Positions 44,743-53,514 of a DNA stretch of 64,000 nucleotides are shown here, in pieces. Positions within the stretch are counted from its first letter, which is position 1. Each line of letters begins with the position of its first letter. The notes below the pieces were generated by a model. It saw only the letters and a list, made by a program, of their open reading frames with translations, did no database searches and was not told where the DNA came from. The stretch covers positions 124,001 through 188,000 of the forward strand of contig CBDBUX010000019.1 in assembly GCA_965212205.1 (NCBI GenBank), written 5' to 3'. Both the position numbers and the translations under genes were made by a program. The stretch comes from JAHEJJ01 sp965212205 (lineage in GTDB: Bacteria > Bacteroidota > Bacteroidia > Flavobacteriales > Flavobacteriaceae).

Positions 44743-44822
44743 GAAAGCACAACAAGGTATATGAAATCATAGCCCCCATTCAGTCGCTACGCTTCATATA
44801 CTTAACGTTCTGTGTAAGCTAA
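44743..44822 (+). repeat. attC-like site 26
   Basis: AAGCACAACAAGGTATATGAAATC, hairpin TAGC-cccccattcagtc-GCTA, CTTCATATACTTAACGTTCTGTGTA. GTATATGAA/TTCATATAC pairing is nine bases long. Confidence 0.87.
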
Positions 44823-44846
44823 AAGCAATAATAAAATTGATATAAA

Positions 44847-45260
44847 ATGGAACAAAAAGGATCTGTTATAATTCCTAGCATGAGATACAAAGATGCTCCA
44901 GCAGCGATTGAGTGGCTATGTGATGCTTTCGGATTTGAAAAGCATTTGGTTGTGCCAGGTGAAAATGAAACTATCTCTCATGCGCAGTTAAAATTTGGAA
45001 ATGGTATGATCATGTTAGGGTCTGAAAATGATAACGAATATGGTAAACTGGTTAAGACACCAAATGACCTTAATGGAACTAATACGCAAACCCCATATAT
45101 CATTGTTGAAGATATCGATGAACACTATGCCAGGGCAATTGCAACTGGAGCGAGAATCGTGTTAGATATAAAAGACGAGGACTACGGCGGTCGTGGGTAC
45201 AGTTGTCAAGATCCAGAAGGGTATATATGGAATTTTGGTTCGTACAATCCTTGGGCATAA
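44847..45260 (+). CDS. VOC-family (glyoxalase/bleomycin-resistance-like) protein
   Basis: 137 aa, two beta-alpha-beta-beta-beta units of the VOC fold: PSMRYKDAPAAIEWLCDAFGFEKHLVVPG-type start (in parts), ISHAQLKFGNGMIMLG, then IIVEDIDEHYARAIATGA, DYGGRGYSCQDPEGYIWNFG. His and Glu metal positions are plausible. PhnB/YdcZ-like VOC proteins are usually uncharacterised; resistance or detoxification is a guess. Confidence 0.87.
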   Translation: MEQKGSVIIPSMRYKDAPAAIEWLCDAFGFEKHLVVPGENETISHAQLKFGNGMIMLGSENDNEYGKLVKTPNDLNGTNTQTPYIIVEDIDEHYARAIATGARIVLDIKDEDYGGRGYSCQDPEGYIWNFGSYNPWA

Positions 45261-45276
45261 TGAAAAATTAAAAACC

Positions 45277-45357
45277 TAAATACAACAAAGGCTATGAAAT
45301 CATTGCCGCCCTTCGAGACAGCAACACTTCATAGCCAAACCATTGTAGCACATTGAA
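45277..45357 (+). repeat. attC-like site 27
   Basis: AAATACAACAAAGGCTATGAAATC, hairpin with GCCGCCCTTCGAGACAGC, CTTCATAGCCAAACCATTGTAGCAC. GGCTATGAA/TTCATAGCC pairs over nine bases; the core is ATTGTAGC with A for G. Confidence 0.85.
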
Positions 45358-45367
45358 AATCAAAAAA

Positions 45368-46240
45368 ATGAAAAACAAAACTATTTTTAGATTCTTGACT
45401 AGCTTATCGGTATTAGTATTTTTTGGTTGTGCAAATACTAATGAAAATCAACTATATTATGAGCAAGTAGGAACGGGAGAAACTGTTCTATTTATTCATG
45501 GAGGACAAGAAGATTATAGGGTTTTTATGCCTCAATTAGAATTACTTAAGGGGAATTACAAAGTTATTAGCTACAGCAGAAGATTTAATTTCCCCAACGC
45601 AAATAAGTATCATGATGGTGTTCAATACAGTGTAGAAAGTGAAGCAAAGGACCTTGAAACTCTGATAAACTCACTTAAGATCAAATCAGTTCATCTTATA
45701 GGCCATTCTTTTGGCGGCCTTGTTGCCATGGAATACACTCATAAGAACCAAGATAAGGTCAAAAGTCTAACCCTTTCAGAGCCCCCATTACTAAGACTTA
45801 AAGGATGTGAACAATGGTATCAATCTGCTCAAAAAGGGCTAATAGAAAATGTTGGTTTATCTTTTAAAACTAAAGATACAACCCTAATAATGAAAGCAAT
45901 ATTTGAGTTCTTTGTAGGAGCTGATATTCAAGACCAGTTACCTCCTGAAGTTCTCGAATCACTCAAAGATAATCTTGGAGAAATGGAAGCCTTTGTTAAT
46001 TCGGAAGACCCTTTTCCAGATTTAAGCACAGATTTTAACGTTCCCGTAATGCTGATTACCGCAGCTAACACGATGCCGATCTTGAAATGTACAAATGATG
46101 CCTTAGCCAAGAAAATGCCAAATGCCACACATATTCATCTTTCTGATGCCGGACATGAAATGTGGATGACTCATCCTGAAATTTTATCTACTCACTTAAG
46201 AGTTTTTATATCAGCGAATATGTCGGGAACCAACAAATGA
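45368..46240 (+). CDS. alpha/beta hydrolase (lipoprotein), first of a pair
   Basis: About 290 aa from MKNKTI (45368); another ATG at 45353 lies in site 27. Lipobox FFGC. Alpha/beta hydrolase fold: ETVLFIHGGQEDY oxyanion, nucleophile in IGHSFGGLVAME, Asp near LITAANT, His in SDAGHEMW. Its stop overlaps the next gene start (ATGA), so the two hydrolases are coupled and share a cassette. Confidence 0.86.
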   Translation: MKNKTIFRFLTSLSVLVFFGCANTNENQLYYEQVGTGETVLFIHGGQEDYRVFMPQLELLKGNYKVISYSRRFNFPNANKYHDGVQYSVESEAKDLETLINSLKIKSVHLIGHSFGGLVAMEYTHKNQDKVKSLTLSEPPLLRLKGCEQWYQSAQKGLIENVGLSFKTKDTTLIMKAIFEFFVGADIQDQLPPEVLESLKDNLGEMEAFVNSEDPFPDLSTDFNVPVMLITAANTMPILKCTNDALAKKMPNATHIHLSDAGHEMWMTHPEILSTHLRVFISANMSGTNK

Positions 46241-47115
46241 AATCTACATTTACTTATAAAAAGATTGGTAATATAGAAATCAAAGCAGACTTGTTTCAAA
46301 CGGAAACAGACACAAAACAGAGACCCCATATAATGTGGTTACACGGCGGAGCAATGGTATCTGGAAGTCGTGAAGACATCCCCAAAGAGCAAATCAATTT
46401 TTATTTAGATAACGGATTTTCAGTTTTAACAATCGATTACAGACTAGCTCCCAAAACACATCTGACACAAATTAGCGAAGACATTCAAGATGCAATATTA
46501 TGGGCTATAAAAAACGATGAAAAACTAAATATTGATAAAAAACGAATTTATTTAATTGGACATTCGGCAGGAGCCTATTTATCAATTTTGTCAGGAACTT
46601 TTGCTGTAAAACCAAGGGCAATAGTTTCATTCTATGGTTATGGGAACATTATGGATGATTGGGCACACAAACCTGATAGCCATTATCTTCAAATGGACAA
46701 AGTAGATGAAGAAACGGCTTTGAGTTCGATAAATAATTCTGTTGTTACCAACGCATCATTTGAAGACCGATTTAATTTTTATGTCTACACTCGTCAAAGT
46801 GGAAAATGGGGAGAGTTAGTCACTGGATTGAATAAAAAAAGTGACCAAGGAAAACTGGAAGCTTTATGTCCTGTCAAGAATATCAAAAAAGATTATCCGC
46901 CTACTTTATTAATACACGGAAACAAGGACACCGATGTTCCTTTTTTACAATCAGTTAAAATGTCCAAAGAATTAGAAAATAAAAAGATTAATCACAAATT
47001 CATTTCAATGGAGGAATATGGGCATATGTTTGACAAATTTGAGGGCGGTTTAGAAAATAAAGAAATCAAAAGGGCTTTTGAAGAAGTCGTTAATTTTTTA
47101 AAAGAAGACAAATAA
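46237..47115 (+). CDS. alpha/beta hydrolase (esterase-like), second of a pair
   Basis: 292 aa, no signal peptide. HSL/carboxylesterase-like: MWLHGGAMVSG (HGG oxyanion motif), SIDYRLAP-like LTIDYRLAPKTH, nucleophile in IGHSAGAYLS, Asp in GNKDTDVPF and His in EEYGHMFD. Overlaps the upstream hydrolase by 4 bp. Probably acts on short acyl esters in the cytoplasm. Confidence 0.86.
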   Translation: MKSTFTYKKIGNIEIKADLFQTETDTKQRPHIMWLHGGAMVSGSREDIPKEQINFYLDNGFSVLTIDYRLAPKTHLTQISEDIQDAILWAIKNDEKLNIDKKRIYLIGHSAGAYLSILSGTFAVKPRAIVSFYGYGNIMDDWAHKPDSHYLQMDKVDEETALSSINNSVVTNASFEDRFNFYVYTRQSGKWGELVTGLNKKSDQGKLEALCPVKNIKKDYPPTLLIHGNKDTDVPFLQSVKMSKELENKKINHKFISMEEYGHMFDKFEGGLENKEIKRAFEEVVNFLKEDK

Positions 47116-47119
47116 TTAG

Positions 47120-47262
47120 CTGTGTATAACAACGTGTATAATTAATTGCTTTTGTCTGGTAAGCGCTAATCGTAAAATTCTCCGAATTTCCCTCAGGTTC
47201 TCCCTTTTTGGTGTCTTAGTCGCTAACGCAACTAACCAAACACAAAGCGTTAGGCTCAATAA
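47120..47262 (+). repeat. attC-like site 28
   Basis: Left GTATAACAACGTGTATAATTAA, right CCAAACACAAAGCGTTAGGCTC. L pairing is partial (GTGT/ACAC); right half lacks the usual ATCATA. Confidence 0.75.
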
Positions 47263-47274
47263 AACAAAAAAAAT

Positions 47275-48627
47275 ATGTCAAACAACAACAGAATACTACT
47301 GCATGGAATTATCTTTTTCGGTTTATTTCTATTTATAGGATGCAAACAGCAGGTAAAGCAAGTAAAAGAGCTTTCGTTAGAAGATAAAATAACATTAGCA
47401 GTAGAATCAAGAAAAATTCCTACACCCAATGAACAAAAAGTAAGTTTTACGGCTCCAGAATGGATAGAAGGAAGAGGTCCTCACAGTACTGAGATTTTTC
47501 GCCATCTGGAAAACTATATCCCAACGGTGCTAATAGAAAAAGGAACCACAAAAACAAGGGAGCTTCCAAAAAAAATAAGCAACACTATAGGACAGGAAAT
47601 TCTCACCAGCACTTTCTATAAAAAAGAAACATCTCTTGACCAAATATGTGAGGAAAAACAAATAAATGGAGTAATCGTACTCCATAAAGGTGAAATTGTT
47701 TATGAAAAATACCCCGAGATGGAATCTACAGATAGACACTTTTTGGGATCGGTCAGTAAATCTTTTATTGGAACAGTAATCGGAAACTTGGCAGATGAAG
47801 GAATTCTAAATGAACAGGATACAATCGGGAAATTCCTTCCAGAATTTAAGGACAAACCATTAGAAAGTGTTACGATTGAAAATCTACTGAGAATGTCATC
47901 AGGAACCGATTGCCGAGAACATGTTAAAGATAGAGTTTCATTTACTGACCCCAATCATTGTTTTTATCAGCTATTACAACATTCTACATTATTCCCAGAA
48001 CCGGAAACTGCTTTTGAAGAAAACTTAATGGAATTAGTGGCTAATGCCGGAGCGTATGAAAGTCAAGGGCAAATCTATGATTATACCTCAGCCAATTCTG
48101 TAGTTTTAGCAACTATAGCCGAAAGAGCATCGTCTGAACCATTTCATAGTTTGGTACAAGAATATATTTGGTCAAAAATTGGGGCCGAGGATGATGCAAG
48201 AACAACACTATCCAGCACAGGCGTTGCAGGAAGTTATGGTACAATGCTAATGCGTTTAAGAGACCTTGCTCGCTATGGATTAGCCTTTACCGATGATGCT
48301 ACTACCAAAATTGCTTCAGAAAGATACCTAAGTCAAATTCATAAAGGGGATAAAGAGCTATTTAGGTCTGAAGGCGGTACAGGTCAAAGATTATGGCTAA
48401 ATTGGTTTGAGGACCAAGAACCTCTTTTCCAAAGTTATCATTGGGATGTTGTTTTTGAAGATGGTGACTTTGTAAAATTTGGACTTGGCGGTCAAGGCGT
48501 TTATATCTCACCAGAAAAAAGATTAGTTATAGCTTTTTTTAGTGCTAATAAGGACGAAACAACTAACAACAATAATATGATGTACCTTGTACGTAGCTTG
48601 GCATTACTTGAATATTTCAAAAGATAA
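47275..48627 (+). CDS. serine hydrolase, class C beta-lactamase-like (lipoprotein)
   Basis: 450 aa. Lipobox FIGC (Cys 23). Catalytic S159-V-S-K162, second motif in YDYTSANSVV, and HWDVVFEDGDFVKFGLGGQGVY (in parts) at the third motif. Resembles 6-aminohexanoate-dimer hydrolase/esterase members more than penicillinases. Single-gene cassette. Confidence 0.85.
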   Translation: MSNNNRILLHGIIFFGLFLFIGCKQQVKQVKELSLEDKITLAVESRKIPTPNEQKVSFTAPEWIEGRGPHSTEIFRHLENYIPTVLIEKGTTKTRELPKKISNTIGQEILTSTFYKKETSLDQICEEKQINGVIVLHKGEIVYEKYPEMESTDRHFLGSVSKSFIGTVIGNLADEGILNEQDTIGKFLPEFKDKPLESVTIENLLRMSSGTDCREHVKDRVSFTDPNHCFYQLLQHSTLFPEPETAFEENLMELVANAGAYESQGQIYDYTSANSVVLATIAERASSEPFHSLVQEYIWSKIGAEDDARTTLSSTGVAGSYGTMLMRLRDLARYGLAFTDDATTKIASERYLSQIHKGDKELFRSEGGTGQRLWLNWFEDQEPLFQSYHWDVVFEDGDFVKFGLGGQGVYISPEKRLVIAFFSANKDETTNNNNMMYLVRSLALLEYFKR

Positions 48628-48633
48628 ATTTAA

Positions 48634-48712
48634 TACTGTGCGTAACAATGTGTAAAATGTTCATAGTGGCTAAACGCCACTACGCCATTTACACGAACCG
48701 TTACCAAACATA
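48634..48712 (+). repeat. attC-like site 29
   Basis: GTGCGTAACAATGTGTAAAATG, hairpin TAGTGGC-taaac-GCCACTA, CATTTACACGAACCGTTACCAAAC. TGTGTAAAATG/CATTTACAC pairs well. TACCAAAC pairs with GTTTGGTA of site 30. Confidence 0.87.
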
Positions 48713-48741
48713 AAACAGATTACTCTTTAAAAGCAAAAAAC

Positions 48742-50211
48742 ATGAAAATGAAAGCTCTAATACCAAAACACTTTTTATTTCTTCTACTAGTGAGCATTAC
48801 TTTCTTAGGAACTGCACAAGAAATTCAGACACCTTCATCACCAGAAGACATACAGAAGGCATTGTCTGGCGGTGTTCCTTTAGAGCGATGGAAAGAGGGG
48901 TTGTTATTTGAAGGCATTTCCCCACAACCCTGGTTGAAAAGTGCTGCCAACTGGTTTCCTAATACCGAGGAAATCCAAGCAGAAGAAATGCGTGTAATAT
49001 TCATGGGAACCTCTCCCTCAATTCGACCAGGACAAATGAATACATCCATTCTTGTGCAACTAGGAAATGGTGAAAATTTTGTGTTCGATCTTGGAGAAGG
49101 TGCAATAGCAAATTATCCAGCGGCAGGTATTGCCCTTAATCAAATTGATAAGGTATTTATCACCCACCTCCATGTGGATCATTTTGGGTCGCTGCCCTAT
49201 CTGTGGATGTTTCGCACCTGGGCTGGAGGCTGGCATGATAACCTTCATGTATATGGGCCATCGGGTCGTACACCTGAATATGGGACCAATACTATGGTAG
49301 AGGGTATGAGAATGATGCTTGGCTGGCATCAAGATGCATTTAGTGTGTTTCCGGTAGGTAATGGTTGGGATATTAAAGTTCATGAGTTTGACTTCAGAGA
49401 CAATGGCGGGGTAATTTATGAACAAGACGGTGTGAAAATTACGCATTGGCAAAGGTCGCATGCCAAGGATGGTGCATCAGGATATCGGCTGGATTGGAAC
49501 GGATTAAGCTTTGTATGGACAGGTGACGGTAGACCAAGTGAGTTAGATATTAAATACGCTAAAGGGGTAGACTTATATGTGACAGAAACTCAGGCTGAGC
49601 TTATTGCCATCAGTTCAGGGGTTCAGGGAGTACCGCCTTTTCTAGGCCGTTACACGGTGGATACACATCATACTCCTGCGTATGCCGCTGGGTATTTAGC
49701 GAAAGAGATTCAGCCCCGCATGTTCATGACAACGCATATGGCGTTCGACCCATACCAAAATGAAGAAACCGTGGCTGAGATCCGACATCACTGGAAAGGT
49801 CCATTTCACTTTGGTGCACCCGATGGGATTGTTGTAAATGTTACAAAAGAACAGATATGGGTCAGAGAAGGTATCCTCCCGGATTTTCCAAATAACAGAG
49901 CTCCCCAGTTCAACTTTGACAATGGCCAGTTGGTAGTGCCCCACCCTCCAACTAGCCGGGAGGAGATTCAGGAACCATTTGTTCGTGAACAACAAATTGA
50001 CCCTGTAAAGTATTACCCTAGTGGGTATCATCCGCATTTGTTAGAAAAATGGCCGGTGGAAGGGGATCTTGTAGTACCACTTGAGGCTGCGCCAGCAGAG
50101 ATGACTGATGGCATGGGCGCGGAGTGGAGAGTAAAAAAGAAAAATCAAAAAATATTGAAAGAGAAGAAAGCAGCACAGCAAAATGAAATGAACAAATCAA
50201 AGAAAAATTAG
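48742..50211 (+). CDS. MBL-fold metallo-hydrolase, exported
   Basis: 489 aa with signal peptide (FLFLLLVSITFLGTAQ). Metal motif H142-L-H144-V-D146-H147, further ligands in HWQRSHAKDG, FVWTGDGRPSE, TVDTHHTPAY and MTTHMAFDP. This matches the group annotated as guanitoxin-type or arylsulfatase-like MBL proteins; the true substrate is unknown. C-terminal lysine-rich tail. Start may also be MKALIP at 48748. Confidence 0.85.
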   Translation: MKMKALIPKHFLFLLLVSITFLGTAQEIQTPSSPEDIQKALSGGVPLERWKEGLLFEGISPQPWLKSAANWFPNTEEIQAEEMRVIFMGTSPSIRPGQMNTSILVQLGNGENFVFDLGEGAIANYPAAGIALNQIDKVFITHLHVDHFGSLPYLWMFRTWAGGWHDNLHVYGPSGRTPEYGTNTMVEGMRMMLGWHQDAFSVFPVGNGWDIKVHEFDFRDNGGVIYEQDGVKITHWQRSHAKDGASGYRLDWNGLSFVWTGDGRPSELDIKYAKGVDLYVTETQAELIAISSGVQGVPPFLGRYTVDTHHTPAYAAGYLAKEIQPRMFMTTHMAFDPYQNEETVAEIRHHWKGPFHFGAPDGIVVNVTKEQIWVREGILPDFPNNRAPQFNFDNGQLVVPHPPTSREEIQEPFVREQQIDPVKYYPSGYHPHLLEKWPVEGDLVVPLEAAPAEMTDGMGAEWRVKKKNQKILKEKKAAQQNEMNKSKKN

Positions 50212-50212
50212 A

Positions 50213-50292
50213 ACGTTTGGTAGCAACGTATAAAATGCATAGCCTCCCTTCGGTATGACAACGGCACTTTATACAATACCGTTGGCAGAAAT
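50213..50292 (+). repeat. attC-like site 30
   Basis: GTTTGGTAGCAACGTATAAAATGC, hairpin around CCTCCCTTCGGTATGA, GCACTTTATACAATACCGTTGGCAGA. GTATAAA/TTTATAC pairing. TGGCAGA pairs with TCTGCCA of site 31. Confidence 0.85.
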
Positions 50293-50330
50293 CGTCCTAA
50301 CCAAGTACTTTACAAACAGAAATTCTAAAT

Positions 50331-50738
50331 ATGACAACTATTAAAAGTTTATCTGCAATTTTAATTCTTGCAGTATTATCATTAGTTCTAGTTGGGTGGT
50401 TTTCCTCTGAAGACAAAACATTCAATGATTCTGAGCAAAATGTAATTGTTCTACTTAAATTTAAAGCCCAACAAGACAAGGGTGTTCATGCAGTTTCGGA
50501 ATTGACCAGTCTTTTTGAAAAAGTAAAAGAAGAGCCCAATTTTGTTTCAATAAAACTCCATGTTGATCCTAATGATAATACGAACATATTACTTTATGAA
50601 GAATGGGAAGACCTGTCATATTATAACTCTGAGCATATGAATACTGCCCACTTGCAAGCGTTCATGGCTAATTCCATAAACTTCTTAACTGGACCACCAG
50701 AAATCACATTTTGGGAAGTTCAAAAAGTTATTAAATGA
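50331..50738 (+). CDS. ABM-fold protein (putative quinol monooxygenase), membrane-anchored
   Basis: 135 aa. Hydrophobic N-terminal anchor (LSAILILAVLSLVLVGW), then an ABM domain: NVIVLLKFKAQQDKGVHAV, EPNFVSIKLHVDPNDNTNILLYEEWED, HMNTAHLQAFMANSINFLTGPPEITFW (in parts). The H-x-x-x-H-L-Q pattern is typical of YgiN-like quinol monooxygenases. Confidence 0.83.
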   Translation: MTTIKSLSAILILAVLSLVLVGWFSSEDKTFNDSEQNVIVLLKFKAQQDKGVHAVSELTSLFEKVKEEPNFVSIKLHVDPNDNTNILLYEEWEDLSYYNSEHMNTAHLQAFMANSINFLTGPPEITFWEVQKVIK

Positions 50739-50742
50739 CAGC

Positions 50743-50870
50743 GCCATCTGCCAGCTACGCCTCTAACTTATGGCTGTCCTCTTGGCCATTTTTTCGTAAT
50801 TTAATTAAGTAACAAAAAAAGCGTCTGGCGCAGGCCACAAGTCATAGCCGGGACCGTTGTAGCCAATTTA
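50743..50870 (+). repeat. attC-like site 31 (left half degenerate)
   Basis: Left ATCTGCCAGCTACGCCTCTAACTTATGGC, right CCACAAGTCATAGCCGGGACCGTTGTAGCCA. The left half was recognised only through its TCTGCCA match with the GTTGGCAGA that opens this cassette. Confidence 0.72.
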
Positions 50871-50874
50871 AGAA

Positions 50875-51225
50875 ATGAATAAAAGAGATTCGAATAAGAA
50901 TTTATGCCTTGCATATTTAAGAATGTATGCCGAAAAGGACTTAAATGGAATTGAATCAATGTTTTCTGAAAACATAATATTAAGAGATTGGAAAATTCGG
51001 GTGGCTGGTAAAAAAAGGGCATTGGAAGAAACGAAAAAAAATTTCGAAGCTGCTGATTCGATTGGAATTGAAGTACTTTCAACTTATGAGAGTGAAAATA
51101 CTGTTGCTGCGGAATTGAAAATTCATGTAGATAAGTTTGAGGAACTTCATGTTGTTGACGTTGTTACATTTAATTCCAATGGTCATATAGAATCTATAAG
51201 AGCATATTTGGGAAGAGGGGATTAG
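50875..51225 (+). CDS. NTF2/SnoaL-like protein
   Basis: 116 aa, cytoplasmic. NTF2-like fold: AYLRMYAEKDLNGIESMFSEN, ILRDWKIRVAGKKRALEETKKNF (in parts), TVAAELKIHVDKFEELHVVDVVTF, and GHIESIRAYLGRGD, the usual ending of SnoaL-type proteins. Start lies 16 bp after the GTT of site 31. Confidence 0.84.
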   Translation: MNKRDSNKNLCLAYLRMYAEKDLNGIESMFSENIILRDWKIRVAGKKRALEETKKNFEAADSIGIEVLSTYESENTVAAELKIHVDKFEELHVVDVVTFNSNGHIESIRAYLGRGD

Positions 51226-51232
51226 CAATAAA

Positions 51233-51374
51233 ACAGTGCCTAACAATGTGTATAATCCATAACTATTATCTTGCTTCAAAGAACATTTTCTACTTTTATT
51301 CTGTACTGATTCGTTTCGTGGAAATCCTCACGAATTTCCCGCAACGGAATCATACACAAACCGTTGATAATGAT
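51233..51374 (+). repeat. attC-like site 32
   Basis: Left GTGCCTAACAATGTGTATAATCCAT, right CGGAATCATACACAAACCGTTGATAA. TGTGTATAATCC/GGAATCATACACA pairs strongly; a GTGGAAATCCTCACGAATTTCC stem lies within. Confidence 0.87.
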
Positions 51375-51383
51375 TAGAAAAAA

Positions 51384-51812
51384 ATGAAAACAACAACATT
51401 TCTGACATTTGTAGGTGATCAATGCGGAAAGGCTGAAGAAGCCATAAACTTTTATACTTCTATATTTCCGAATTCAGAAGTTAAAAACATAATAAAATAC
51501 TCAGAGGGAGAGGCTGGTGGCACACCTGAGCTTATTAAATATGGAGTATTTACATTAAACGGAACTGATTATATGGTTTCTGAAAGCAATTATAAACATG
51601 CTTGGTCATTTACTCCTGCAGTTTCACTTTTTATAAGTGACAATTTGGATGATGTGATACAAACACTTTTCGAAAAGCTTTCTTCAAATGGTGGCCAAGT
51701 CATGGTTCCGCTAGATGACTACAAAGGTGAAGGAGATTATGGTTTTGGTAAGAAGTTCGGATGGTGTGAAGACAAATACGGTATATCATGGCAATTTGTA
51801 CTTTCTGAATAA
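51384..51812 (+). CDS. VOC-family protein (PhnB-like)
   Basis: 142 aa. Opens FLTFVGDQCGKAEEAINFYTS, has MVSESNYKHAWSFTPAVSLFI and ends FGWCEDKYGISWQFV, the pattern of PhnB-like 3-demethylubiquinone-9 3-methyltransferase-domain VOC proteins. Function unknown. Confidence 0.88.
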   Translation: MKTTTFLTFVGDQCGKAEEAINFYTSIFPNSEVKNIIKYSEGEAGGTPELIKYGVFTLNGTDYMVSESNYKHAWSFTPAVSLFISDNLDDVIQTLFEKLSSNGGQVMVPLDDYKGEGDYGFGKKFGWCEDKYGISWQFVLSE

Positions 51813-51833
51813 ATGAGATGAATAACAGATAAC

Positions 51834-51910
51834 TACTGCCAACAATGTATAAAATCATAGCTCCCATTCGGTCGCTACGATTCATATACTAAACGTTAGC
51901 CTTCATTATA
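51834..51910 (+). repeat. attC-like site 33
   Basis: TACTGCCAACAATGTATAAAATCATAGC, hairpin TAGC-tcccattcggtc-GCTA, TTCATATACTAAACGTTAGCCTTC. Close relative of sites 8, 26 and 35. Confidence 0.86.
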
Positions 51911-51926
51911 ACAAACTACTAAACCA

Positions 51927-52670
51927 ATGATAAAATTCTTTAGAAAAATTAGGCAAAAGTTATTGAAGGAGAACAAATTCAGTAAATATCTTTTGTATGC
52001 TATTGGGGAGATATTACTGGTAGTAATTGGAATTTTAATTGCCCTTCAAATCAATAATTGGAATGAGAATAAAAAAAGCGATAGGGTTTTAAAGAATTAT
52101 TATTCTCAAATTTTACAAGAACTAAATAAGGACTCTACCTACATTCATCAAAGAATTAAAATATTGGATTCAAATACTTTGAAATATAATAACTATATCG
52201 ACAGTTTTCAAAAACAGGGGAGTTTAGAAGAACTATTAACTATTCAGGGAAAACTCAATTTCGGAGTTTCAGCTCTCAATTTTAATACAAACACAATTGA
52301 AACATTGCAATCTACAGGAGATATCAAATTAATACCCATTGAAATCAGAAATAAGCTTCTTGACTTAAAAAACTCACAAGAAGATATTATTGAAGCAATA
52401 TCTGTAAATAATAATGTTTATGCTAATCACATAACCAGTGCAATAAATTTAGGGTTTGAGGCAAATATTTTTAACAGTTCAAAAAATAAATCCAGCAACT
52501 TATTTACTGAGTTAAAGGTAGCAGATAATTTTCCGGAAATTGCTTTAATACTAAATGGGATTTCCGCATTAGAAGCTATTAACCAGGACAATCTGACAAA
52601 AAGTTTAAAACCTATGTTGAGAGATATTGATAATTTATCTAAACTTATTAATGACGAACTGAAAAAATAA
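51927..52670 (+). CDS. DUF6090 family membrane-anchored protein (copy 3 of 3)
   Basis: 247 aa. N terminus IKFFRKIRQKLLKENKFSKY, transmembrane helix AIGEILLVVIGILIALQINNW, then NENKKSDRVLKNYYSQILQELN, very close in pattern to copy 1 at 25703 (same length). The C-terminal parts of the two copies still align (FNTNTIETLQSTGDIKLIP against FRTSTIKTLISTGEIKLVP). Function unknown. Confidence 0.86.
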   Translation: MIKFFRKIRQKLLKENKFSKYLLYAIGEILLVVIGILIALQINNWNENKKSDRVLKNYYSQILQELNKDSTYIHQRIKILDSNTLKYNNYIDSFQKQGSLEELLTIQGKLNFGVSALNFNTNTIETLQSTGDIKLIPIEIRNKLLDLKNSQEDIIEAISVNNNVYANHITSAINLGFEANIFNSSKNKSSNLFTELKVADNFPEIALILNGISALEAINQDNLTKSLKPMLRDIDNLSKLINDELKK

Positions 52671-52671
52671 C

Positions 52672-52722
52672 GAAAGGCCTGAACAAGTTGAAAAAAGGCA
52701 TTAAAGAGAAGTAAGCAAAATC
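52672..52722 (+). repeat. attC-like site 34 (degraded)
   Basis: GAAAGGCCTGAACAAGTTG at the left fits GTTAGCCTTC of site 33 loosely; AAGTAAGCAAAATC at the right fits TGCTAAC of site 35. The inner region is contracted to under 30 bp and both L boxes are lost. Confidence 0.4.
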
Positions 52723-52737
52723 AATATAAATTTTATT

Positions 52738-53331
52738 ATGAAAAGTCAAATTTTAATATTCTTTACGTTAGTAATGCTTAGTTCTTGCAACAGTCCGACG
52801 AAATCTGGCATCTCTCAACAACCTACTTTAGAAGATTATCAAGTGGGCGAAAAATGGGTTTGGAAATATAAAGGTGTAACCACGGAAGGAGAAGTTCGCT
52901 CGGAAGGAGAAGACACAAGAGAAATAGTAAGTGTTGATGGGGTTTTAGGCATGACGATCGGAAATGATACGATTCCCGTTACTGACATCGTGAAGCCGGA
53001 AGACAGTGAAACACCTAAGTACGACTGGCCTCTGGAAGTGGGTAAAAAGTGGAAATATGAGAACAATTGGACAAGTCAAGATGGAACAACGGGAAACCAA
53101 AGTCAAGATGCCGAGATATTATCATACCAAGAAGAAACGGTAGAAGCTGGAACATTCATGGCCTATACGGTTAAATACACAGGTAATATCTCGAATTCGA
53201 GAGGATATAGCGCAGATGAAGAGGAGGTTTGGTTGTACGCACCGGCATTAAAAACCTTCATTAAGCTTACACAAACTCAAGGTGATTTCTTGTACGTAGA
53301 GGAATTAATCGAATATTCAAAACCTAAATAA
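52738..53331 (+). CDS. lipoprotein of unknown function
   Basis: 197 aa. Lipobox LSSC (Cys 17). The mature part opens LEDYQVGEKWVWKYKGVT and repeats the theme in WPLEVGKKWKYENNWTS, a beta-rich fold seen in uncharacterised Bacteroidota envelope proteins; ends YVEELIEYSKPK. Only gene of its cassette. Confidence 0.75.
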   Translation: MKSQILIFFTLVMLSSCNSPTKSGISQQPTLEDYQVGEKWVWKYKGVTTEGEVRSEGEDTREIVSVDGVLGMTIGNDTIPVTDIVKPEDSETPKYDWPLEVGKKWKYENNWTSQDGTTGNQSQDAEILSYQEETVEAGTFMAYTVKYTGNISNSRGYSADEEEVWLYAPALKTFIKLTQTQGDFLYVEELIEYSKPK

Positions 53332-53411
53332 GTCTCTATAAAGAAGTTGATTTTAATTATCTATTTATGTCAAAATTTTTAGCCTGAAAAATTAGCAATG
53401 ATAGATTTAAA

Positions 53412-53492
53412 ACAAATGCTAACAATGTATATGAAATCATAGCCACCTATCAACAGGCTACGCTATATATACTAACCCTTACTTCGCATTAG
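53412..53492 (+). repeat. attC-like site 35
   Basis: AATGCTAACAATGTATATGAAATC, hairpin TAGCC-acctatcaaca-GGCTA, CTATATATACTAACCCTTACTTCGC. The core reads CTTACTTCGC, matching GCAAGGTAAC of site 36. Confidence 0.8.
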
Positions 53493-53514
53493 AACCTACT
53501 CAATACCCGAAAAG

